NCBI GenBank assembly: GCA_010909165.1
Contig: VJWM01000272.1
Location: forward strand, 62,001 to 126,000
DNA length: 64,000 nt
From: Anthoceros angustus
Taxonomy: Eukaryota; Streptophyta; Anthocerotopsida; Anthocerotales; Anthocerotaceae
Direction: 5' to 3'
The translations under genes and the position numbers were made by a program. A model generated the notes under the pieces. The model did not search any database and was not told the DNA's origin. It saw only the letters and a list, made by a program, of their open reading frames with translations. Below, in pieces: positions 54,842-64,000 of the stretch (the first letter of the stretch is position 1; each line of letters begins with the position of its first letter).

Positions 54842-54863
54842 TATATATATATATATATATATA
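54842..54863. repeat. TA microsatellite
   Basis: A perfect TA run near the right end of the element. Its counterpart in the inverted copy is at about 59,251-59,275. Confidence 0.85.
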
Positions 54864-55239
54864 CGTTTTGACCATGTATGTAGGATTATATAATACATCG
54901 CGCCAACCGTATATATAATGGACATATAAATAATGTAGAATCCTACTCATATAATTAGGCAATAAGGGTTTGAGCTGTATATGGGGCTTGAAAAGAAAAC
55001 CGTGTGGACATAGGGTGCATTGAAGAGGGAAGATGGAAAGAGAATGATACCTGTGGGGAGAGAGATAGAGTTACCGTAATTGCTATGTAAAAGCAAGAAG
55101 GCAAGAATAAAATACCGGGAGAGGGGAGCTCATTGTCACAATCATATGGCAACACAAAGAGGGAAACAATAAAGAAATGGGTGTCATCCCGAGCATTAAC
55201 TAGGAGTGAGGTGAAAGGTGAGACCAAGTTGTTAAGATG

Positions 55240-55661
55240 GTAAGAGAAAGTGGAAAACAAAATCACAAACTTAACACCAAACCAACAAACTTGATGACAA
55301 GCTCTTAATGGCGAGGTGTAAGGTCAAGAGACCACTTGCATGTTGTTAAGATGGTGAGAGAAGGTGGAGGAAAATCACAAACTTAACACCAAGCCACCTA
55401 ACTTTTGGGTGTACCACATGGAAAGTGTTACATGAAATTGTAACAAAGGACTATAACATAACCAAGTTTTCATTGTATATGTTTGAAATCATAAACAATG
55501 CTAGCAAAAGGGATGTTGTACTTAGGAGGGTGAGGTGATGAGAGAGAGAGCCAGTTCATGTTAAGATGGTGACAAGATGAGAAGGAATAGTGTCAATCTT
55601 AATACCAAGCCTAAATAGCATGTTGCAATTTGGAAGTGTTACATGAAATTGCAATAACGAT
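55240..55661. repeat. right subterminal repeat region
   Basis: Repeated GTTAAGATGGT, AACTTAACACCAA and AAGTGTTACATGAAATTG motifs occur at least twice each. TGTTACA-type motifs are shared with the left subterminal array. The arrangement is typical of CACTA ends. Confidence 0.65.
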
Positions 55662-55689
55662 CGTAACATAGGCTGCCTTTCTAGTAGGG
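55662..55689 (-). repeat. right terminal inverted repeat of the CACTA element
   Basis: The sequence GTAACATAGGCTGCC followed by TTTCTAGTAGGG is the reverse complement of the left end with one base missing from the A-run. It is followed by ACT, the same triplet that precedes the left end. Confidence 0.82.
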
Positions 55690-55692
55690 ACT

Positions 55693-58424
55693 CTACAAGT
55701 CCGCATACGTGAGCTTATCAAGACAAAGCTATTCGAACTTCAACATCTACCGTGGAAGGTAATGTGGTTGAAGATAACAGGATGCAATTCACCAAGTTCC
55801 TGTAGGGAGATGCATTGAGGAAAATGATGATTCTGGACGAAAATCCTTAAATAAGGGTGGTGTAGTTCTAATGCGCTACCGGATGAGAGACATCCGATTT
55901 CTGGGCAATCGCAACAAGAACCCGCTGCAGAGGCAACTAACCGGACGGCTATTGGTGCTTTTGAAGGCATGTTTGATGATGATCCGCACAAGGTCACTGG
56001 TCAAGGAGACTAAACAATCAGAGACATAGAAAGGTGATAGGGTATTGTTCATAGCTTTAGGGCATAGATGGTAGATAGATGAGTTCATGTGGACGTCCGC
56101 CGACCGATTTGTAACTTATGTCACGTCTGGCTTCCGCCACATCCAAGACCTCCAAAAAGACATGTTTCCTCACCGAATGACGACGATATCGACTGTTGGC
56201 TTTTGTACAAGACAAGTTTTCATGACAATTGCTTAGTCGCCAAGCACTTACGCCGCCGCCTAGCCCTTACTTGGTATACAAAACATAGAACCACACAAAT
56301 TGCGTAAACCACCGACATGCCGAAATTATGGAAGAATACGGCCAGCCCCTTCCATCACACCGACAGCATCCATGCACACACATGGCGCCACCGCCAAATG
56401 ACCGGATGAAGTGGTCCCGAGCCGAAATGCCCGAACTGGATGAACACCCAAAAACTCAACCTAACTTTCGGAATAGGGTTGGATTTTTTCCAAAACCCTT
56501 TGGTGAGAAACCCCTTTCGTAATGTATCGTTAAGAACCTTATAAAGATTGAACTTCCATGACATGGTCATCTGACTCCATCCCGACGCCGCAATAAGAAG
56601 CTCATCTCGTAAATATCTTACCCGCTCAATAAAAGACATTTTCTTCCGCTTGTCGACATTGTGTTATGGTTGCAAGAACTCTCATCTCACCGTAAGCCCA
56701 TGATATGCGCTCAACATATTGAAAACGGACTTTGAGCAATATCTCGCCAAGTGCTATAGCAAGATATGTGTGGTTCCCCAAGTACACCCATAATATATTT
56801 TGGCCGCCAATCTAATATATCGTTGCCCTCTGTCAATCATACCAAGAATGGCAGAACCCCTTCTTCAATCCTTCCTTCAAATAACTCCTGCCAGGTAGTT
56901 TGACCATGTGAACGCAAAAGTTTGGGCAACCAGCCCAAAAGAGCCCAAGACGAACAAGTTTGATTTTTTGGCTAGGAACGATTGAAGAGGAGCATGCCAG
57001 AAATTTTCCGAGAATCTTGAAGCCGGAGTTGTAGGATATTGTTAGGAAGGCGAAGAGGATATCCGAGGAAGAAGAACGGGTCAAACGACCCCGTGCAAGG
57101 CGTAATGGCAGTCCGGCGGGCGGTAGTCAGCATCACCGTCAGATCGCCACACTACGCCGGTAGGTCGAGAGGAAGGGCATACCGGTAGGTCGAAGATCTC
57201 GGACAAAAAGGGAAATTAGGATAGGGAGATATCCACTATATATGCCCACCAATAGTGGACTAGATAAATGGGTAATAGGAAATTAAAAGCTAGATTGGGC
57301 CGTTAGGAAACTAGGGGAAATAGTATCTTAGTATAAGAGGAATTGGGAAACTCCAATCAATCAGAAAAGGTGCCACGTGGTGCATATCCAAGGGCGTAGA
57401 AGATTGGTAGTTACCATACCTAACCCCAAGTTATCTTTATAATCAGCATGTGTGTGTGTAGGAGGTCACAACTTGAAGGTGAGGAAGCGCCAACACCGCA
57501 GAAGGCGCCACACCAAGAGTCAGAAGAGCCCCACACAAGATTCAATGTAATGCTACCTGCAGTGGATAGAGAAGAGGGGCAAGCTAGGCAGAAGAGGAAA
57601 ATAGGCAAGACAAGTAGGGTGCAACAAGAGAAGAAGAAGGAAGGAAAGGGCCGGGTGGAAGGAAGAAGGCAATGCTTGCCCAAGACCAAAGGAGTGTTAA
57701 GAGCAAGGCATGTCAAAATTGAAGAGAAATTATGGAGAAGGGACTCTCAACTTGCTAGAGAAGATGTAAGAACTGGAACCTTAGAGAATTCCTTCTTCCA
57801 AATCACAAAGAATTGGAAACTCGAAAAGCAAGGGTATAAGAGCTAGGGGAATTGTGAGCAAGGTCAAGGCCAGGGTGTGTGTGTGTGGAAATTGCAAGGA
57901 GTCGGAAGGTTCTTGGCATCCATTCGAGATTGTCCATCTCGTGCCAAGCATGGAAAGACCATTGCCTTTTATGTTGAAGAAGACACTGAGGACAAGCATC
58001 ACAAGCGCCGCAAAGATCAAGGCTGGAGGACTCCAAGGAAGAGGAGGAAGTAGAACCCGAGGGGTTAGGAGGAGGAAACCTCCATGAGCGAGCCCCAGAG
58101 GAGCTCAAGAGATGCAGCCGGATAGGGCCAAATGGTGTATAGGAGACGCCACCATGGTAGGTGCACCCCACCGTGATAGGAACAACACGACAAGTGAGTG
58201 GGTACCCACTATAGCCGGGTACCCAAAAGACCGTAGTAGGCAGCCCACGCGTAGGTAGGCAACCCACGGCAGAAGAAGGGAATTGGAGAGTGCCCAGCAT
58301 GTTGCAGCTTGGGTGAAGGCCAAGGCGTAAGGATGAAGAAGACAGAGAAGAGAGTGAGTTATGGCAATCAATGCTAGTCATTTGCAAGAGGAGGCATGGT
58401 GTCAAGCATGGAAGTACTTGCAAG
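55693..58424. other. spacer between the two inverted transposon copies
   Basis: This 2.7-kb interval has no counterpart elsewhere in the window. A plus-strand frame of 132 codons (57,448-57,846) is rich in Lys, Arg and Glu (QARQKRKIGKTSRVQQEKK) and looks like a basic low-complexity protein, possibly a transposon fragment. I cannot assign a gene. A GGGTACCC-type short repeat lies at about 58,200-58,225. Confidence 0.45.
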
Positions 58425-61400
58425 GAGTACTAGAAAAGGCAGCCTATGTTACGTTATTGCAATTTCATGTAACACTTCCAAATTGCAACATGCTATTTAG
58501 GCTTGGTATTAAGATTGACACTTTCTCATGCCGTCACCATCTTAACATGAACCCGGCTCTCTCTCATCACCTCACCCTCCTAAGTACAACATCCTCTCGC
58601 TAGCATTGTTTATGATTTCAAACATATACAATGAAAACTTGCTTATGTTATAGTCCTTTGTTACAATTTCATGTAACACTTTCCATGTGGTACACCCAAA
58701 AGTTAGGTGGCTTGGTGTTAAGTTTGTGATTCTCCTCCACCTTCTCTCACCATCTTAACAACATGCAAGTGGTCTCTTGACCTTACACCTCGCCATTAAG
58801 AGCTTATCATCAAGTTTGTTGGTTTGGTGTTAAGTTTGTGATTTTGTTTTCCACTTTCTCTTACCATCTTAACAACATGCTCTTGGTCTCACCTTTCACC
58901 TCACACTCTAGTTAATGCCCGATGACACCCATTTCTTTATTGTTTTCCCTCTTGTGTTGCCATATGATTGTGACAATGAGCTCCCTCTCCCACCAGATTT
59001 TATTCTTGCCTTCTTGCTTTTCCTACATAGCAATTACCAAGAACTCTATCTCTCCTCGTAGGTATCATTCTCTTTCCATCTTCCCTCTTCAATGCACCCT
59101 ATGTCCACACCGGTTTTCTTTTCAAGCCCCATATACACAATCAAACCCTTATATGCCTAATTATGTATAGTAGGATTCTACATTATTTATATGTCCATTT
59201 ATATACGGTTGGCCGATGTATTGTATAATCCTACATACATGATGAACACGTATATATATATATATATATATATATGAATACATTTTATGTATAGGTACAA
59301 ATTCATAGATATCTAACCATGCCATAGTTATAAGTATACACCTCATAGATTAATAAATACCTCATCACATTTACCACCAAATGCCACACATGCGCATTAC
59401 GCTTTCTTCAAACGCCCCATTTGTGCGTTTTCCCTCTAGACTTCCGCTTCAATACGAACATGCGTTTGCGACATATGCCATAGTTTTCGGGTTCATTCCA
59501 CAACCGCTAAAACATATCGAAGGACAATGTAAACGCTACAGAACTATGGAATGCCCGCCCTACATGTGGCGAGGCCGATCTCCTTCATCTGCTCGCGATC
59601 GATCAGACCCGTCCTCGACGACTACCAATCAAGCGTGCAGTGTGTCATCGTCAAGCACTCCCCTCCACCAGCCATTACGCGATGGCGGTTTGTGAATGCC
59701 GCATGCCGCCCGTGTTTCATTTGCCGCTTGCTCCCCGCTTTGCACAACCGCAAAGGAACTGCATCAAAATCCACGAGCCCACAAAGACAAATCAATCCAG
59801 CTTATTGCCGACATGGACTTGCACATACCACATGGTCGGCACAGCCTCTTCGGCGTCATCCGAGTCCGACTCCTGCATCTTCAATAGCGCCGCCTTTGCG
59901 ACCTTTTGGCCTAGCACCTCCGCCTGCTTTCTCCCGCTCATGTCGACCCTTTGACCGGCATTCGAGCCACTAACCTCCACGCTGTGCCTTGCCCCGGCCC
60001 CATAGGCTGCATATTCACCGTGCAGAAGTTACACTAGGCAAAATGATCGCATTCAATTCATCCCCGCCATTGCCACCAAACTCACACTTTTGGAGACAGA
60101 TCTTGTGATTCGCCTTGTGGGTGGCAACACACTCACGCTCCACCTTCCACACCATCCCCACCGCCTCCGACATCACCCGAGTGTGATGCCCTCCTCCACC
60201 TTCCCTTCCCTTCCCCTGACATGCTATGGTTCCTTCCATCTTTCGCCCTTCACCGCACATTATTTTCCTTCTCCTTCGACTGCAGCCATGCACACATCGC
60301 CATCGCTCCCTTCATGTCCTACATGCGCACTTTTTGACCACGCCTAGCTATTCAACCAAGGCCCCGATCTATCGCCATACCACTCCAGAGTCCCGCATGC
60401 TCCAATCCATGTTTCGCAGCCCATTTCAACTCTTGTACTTGCGCCCTTCCCCACCGCTGAACATACCTTCTCTCGAACTCTTGTTCTCCCATGGGACCAA
60501 ATGGATTGGTCCCATGCTCGTGCTTTGCAAGTCGAAATGGGTTGCCGCTTGTGGTTGGCCACACACCACCGTGCTTGTGCAACGCTACCACCTGCTCCAC
60601 AGCTCCACGCCTTGGCCGACGTCGAGGGTGTGCCATTTCGCATCTTTCCCTTCTCCTCCAAATAACCGCACTGTCGACCTTCTTGCCAACGCGTGGTTTC
60701 TTGTCCGAAGCCCTCGCAAACTGGACACGATATCCTCGCGATCTACACTAGGGAACTCGTACTCTACCTTCCTCACCAACTGTCTCAAAGTCTCGTGCAT
60801 CGGACCATGGTACCATCAATCGCCACAAGACACTAGCTCCAACACGCCGAAGGCCTTCCGCCTCCTCCTCCCATGGGCTCTTCCTCCTCATCTTCATTCT
60901 CCACCCACCCTCCATCACACAGCTCATGCCATGTAAACCCCCACGACCATGCTTTGCACAACACGGCAATGATGTCCAAGTGGCTTACCGCCAACTTTTC
61001 TCGGCTCCCTATCTCTCCCGGCCAATGTTGTGTAGGTCCTCGCCCACCTCACCAGCCCATTTCCACTCCCGCCGCCTCCCTCTTTCACCATCCTCCGAGC
61101 CGGTGGTGTCCTCGCCCTCAGGCTCTCTCTCTCGACCCATGCGGTGTTTCGGCCTCCTCCTCTTCCTCCCGCCGCTGAAGCAATATCAACTCCAAAGGCC
61201 GCACTTTGCTGCCCTTCGAAAGACCTCCCGCCCGCCTCCTTGAGTCTTCCATGGTCACCAAAAATAAGCTCTTCTAGAAGAGCCCTATTCTCCCTCCCGC
61301 CATCCAGAGGTGCGGCCCCTCAAGACCTCCGCCGTCCTCCACATGCCCACACGGGCCCGCTGGCTCGCACCTCGCAATTTCTGCATTCTTCAACGGCGTG

Positions 61401-64000
61401 GAGGGCCCTTTCAAAGTCCGCTCGCGCCGCAGTCGCCCCTCGCACCCACAAGCTCCACCGTTAGCTGCCCACCTCTTGGACACGCCTGGAATGAGGAGGA
61501 TTTGTTGCCGCCTCCTCCTCATCCAACACCTTCCACCTGCGCAACCCTCCCCGCTCCCTCCATGCCTCCATTCGGCTCCACGGAAGGACCCTCCCGCATC
61601 CACTCCCGCCGTCTGCAGAGGCGGCAGACACGCCCACATCGCTTGCCTGCCTCGGCTTTGGCACCCGTCCCCGAGGTTGTCCAATTCCACTTGACCATGC
61701 AAAACGGCCGCCGCGCCCTCTCCATTTTCCAAACCTTCACCGCCTCTCCGATCGGGCGCAGCGTGGGGCCCTCCGTCCCTGCTTTCTCCGTCAACCACCG
61801 GCATCGCCATCCAAGTCACGGTTATGCGGTTGTAGGCTTAAACGAATGAAATCTTCAAGTCCACGTCCCAAACCATAGCCGAACCACAACCGCGACGCCT
61901 AGATGACTAACCGCGACAAGCCGGAGTGCAACTGCCAAGTGACGATATGGGTTTTCCGAAGGTGGTAACCTTGTGGTGACGGAGGGAGGGAGGGGCGAAC
62001 GGGACATGCCACTGGCTCCTTGCCACGATGCCATGTTTCGCCAAGACGCACTCCACCTGCCTCCGAATACCCATGTGTCCGCTATGGCATGCCCCCATGC
62101 CGCCTTTTGGCGCGGACACCGTCACCTCTTTGAACGAAGCTCCATGTCCCCATGCTTCATATATAGCCACGTGACCCAAGGACAATTGGTAACAAAGCTC
62201 GATGCCCATGTGCCAAGGATGTTGTATGGTCATTCATGCCGCCATGGCCCGCTCAACATGCAATGCCACCGACGAACATCACGTCCGAATCGGTGGTTTT
62301 ACCATGTCATGTCATAATGCGCGCCATGCCGACGCGTGACGCCGACTGCTGCGGCGACAGTCACCAGCTCGCCATGTCCCCTGCTTCGCATATATAGCCC
62401 GGCAGATTAACGCCTTCTGCAAGACATCGCATGCCGGATGCCCATGGGTGAATGGTGTTGCCGTGCTCGTGTCGCACCTGATGCGCCCGGCGACACCGCC
62501 TTTTGTTCGGTTGGCATGTCATATACATGGCGGCGATTTGTCTGACTGTGATGGTTTTGGCAAAGCGGATGCCCATGGGCCATGGATGTGTTGTATGAGT
62601 TGGACCATGGTCATGGTACCCATAGTACTGCTTTCGAGATCTTTGTAAGGTGACATGTCCCCATACTGCATATATAGGCGGGCGATTTGTACACCCAAGT
62701 GGCAACTTAAGCGATGCCCATGGGCCATGGATGTTGTTGGTTTGTGAGTTGAAAAGACCATGGTCCAAGGATGGTTACCGCATATGTGGTCAAAGTGTTG
62801 ACTACTTATTCGAGATCCAAGGAGCATTGTTCGCAATGCAATCGAATGACCATGTTCCAAGGATGGTTATGACATGTGGTAACAGCGTTGACTACTTATT
62901 CGAGATCCAAGGACCATTGTTCGCAATGCACCTAATGCCCATGGTCCAAGGATGGTTAATGCATATGTGATCGAGTTACTTTGAGTACCAAGGACCATTG
63001 TTCGCAATGCAATCGAATGACCATGGTCCAAGGATGGTTAATGCATATGTGTTCAATGTTGAGCATCTTTCGATGCCAAGGACCATTGTTCGAATGCAAT
63101 CCAAATGACCATGGTCCAAGGATGGTTAATGCCATCAGTTGAATACTTTTCGACAGCCAAGGACCATTGTTCGCAATGCAATCGAAATGACCATGGTCCA
63201 AGGATGGTTAATGCATATGTGGTCGAACAGTGTTGAATACTTTTTCGACAGCCAAGGACCATTGTTCGCAATGCAATCGGAATGACCATGGTCCAAGTAG
63301 TTATTTCACCCCGTCAACCTTGTGGTGACGGGTGGAGGAGGGAAAGAGTGGGAGAGATCATCCAGCCACCTACATTCGTGTTTCCGCCTTTGCGGGCGGA
63401 CATTATAACCACAATGGCAATAAACATCGCCCATCTGCCTATTATGATCCTTGCAAGTACATGGCCCGCATACATATGCCATGACAAAAGGACAAGTGGT
63501 AGGTCGAACCCTATGATGTATCCTACTGAAACCCACTTGACTTGGTTGCCTTCATCAAAGTGAAGATACCGCTAATGTCCACACCGTGCGCGCCATTGCC
63601 AAGTGATGGTGACGGTAGCATTTGTGCCATGTCCCCGTGATGTAAGGAAGACCGTGATCATCATTTCGCACACGCATGGCACTTGTCGACCTCGCCTCTT
63701 TGACCAGCCTAAGAGAGATGCCCGAACCACCAGATATCTGAATAAGATCCTGATCGCCATCCATCGCGTGCGAGCGTAATGTCTGTCGAGCACCGCCAGT
63801 CGCTCACCGACCATCAACTAGGAGACATGGGGAGGATGACACATGGCTGAAATTGTGAAAATCGCAAATGACGACAACCCTCACGCCACGGAAGACGGAC
63901 GTGGCCTTTTTTCATATCACGCAGAGAATCGCATTGGAATCCGCCACTCTATGCCCGCACTAACCGACCGCCATCCTCATTGCAACTTGCAATAGTGGTC
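58425..64000 (-). mobile_element. second CACTA copy, inverted, running off the window
   Basis: This copy starts with a degenerate end (GAGTACTAGAAAAGG then CAGCCTATGTTAC) and is the reverse complement of 48,997-55,689. The order is subterminal repeats (58,440-58,890), TA run (59,251), the 3' part of the second gene (59,340-60,290), one 500-bp unit (60,345-60,830), the acidic protein region (60,900-61,800), the hairpin satellite (62,600-63,300), and a match to 48,997 at base 64,000. It has many more short deletions than the first copy, so the acidic protein frame is broken. The first three bases of the terminal repeat (CCC) read GAG, so this end may be inactive. Confidence 0.8.
62600..63300. 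repeat. hairpin satellite array, inverted copy
   Basis: About eight monomers share CCAAGGACCATTGTTCGCAA, CGAATGACCATGGTCC and AAGGATGGTTAATGCATATG. The period is about 80-95 bp. It is the counterpart of the 49,690-50,370 array. Confidence 0.7.

Larger units (their letters stand above)
36617..55689. mobile_element. CACTA-like (CMC superfamily) DNA transposon, about 19.1 kb
   Basis: The termini are inverted copies of CCCTACTAGAAA(A)GG followed by CAGCCTATGTTAC, close to the CACTACTAGAAA ends of plant CACTA elements. The 3-bp sequence ACT flanks both sides (36,614-36,616 and 55,690-55,692), matching the 3-bp target duplication of that superfamily. Inside each end are repeated TGTAACACTT and TTGCAA motifs (subterminal repeats). 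The body contains a TNP2-type transposase on the minus strand and an unrelated acidic protein on the plus strand, the usual two-gene plan. Much of the coding region is internally duplicated and frameshifted, so the copy is probably not autonomous as given. Confidence 0.82.

Noticed and set aside
57448-57846. A 132-codon Lys/Arg/Glu-rich frame as a real gene.
   Set aside because: Low complexity, no recognised domain, and no splice or duplicate evidence; kept only as a remark in the spacer entry.

Overview
The window looks like nuclear DNA of a land plant, most likely a seed-free one (moss, liverwort, lycophyte or fern). Plant markers are two intronless pentatricopeptide-repeat (PPR) genes, a hydroxyphenylpyruvate-reductase-type dehydrogenase, the C-terminus of a plant lipoxygenase, and a CACTA transposon. 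The species cannot be fixed from sequence alone. Gene density is low: roughly two thirds of the window is repeats and mobile DNA.

Layout. 1-4.1 kb: GC-rich, tandemly duplicated repeat mosaic. 4.1-9.8 kb: four tandem, eroded copies of the 3' part of a gene. They encode the end of a COR domain, a linker and a caspase-type protease domain with p20 and p10 parts. 11.5-12.6 kb: broken PPR gene. 13.2-22.7 kb: a large leucine-rich-repeat gene with five tandem copies of the whole LRR module, followed by a Roc GTPase domain, a COR domain and the linker that leads into a caspase domain, where it is cut off. 22.7-25.5 kb: non-coding, with a 593-bp foldback carrying a 5S rRNA fragment in its loop. 25.5-28.3 kb: long E-class PPR gene with several frameshifts. 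28.4-29.4 kb: intact 2-hydroxyacid dehydrogenase. 29.4-32.3 kb: three copies of a lipoxygenase 3' end on the minus strand. 32.4-36.4 kb: duplicated segments and a DUF7869-type mobile-element gene. 36,617-55,689: a CACTA-like transposon of about 19 kb with terminal inverted repeats, subterminal repeats, a TNP2-type transposase (minus strand), a second acidic protein (plus strand) and a hairpin satellite. 58.4-64 kb: a second copy of the same element in inverted orientation, running off the window.

Main conclusions. First, joining the 3' end of the LRR-Roc-COR gene to its duplicated tails upstream gives the inferred ancestral order LRR - Roc - COR - caspase p20 - caspase p10. That is an NLR-like receptor with a metazoan-style caspase (KPKVF / INTCRG, not the metacaspase DSCHSG) as effector, unexpected in a plant. 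Second, paralogous repeat copies differ in a non-random way: CAG and CTG are lost or become CG-containing strings (CAGT to CGAT, CTG to CG or CCG, CAGA to CGA). This points either to a basecalling footprint of CHG methylation or to an unusual mutational process. It matters for every frameshift reported here, because some breaks may not be real.
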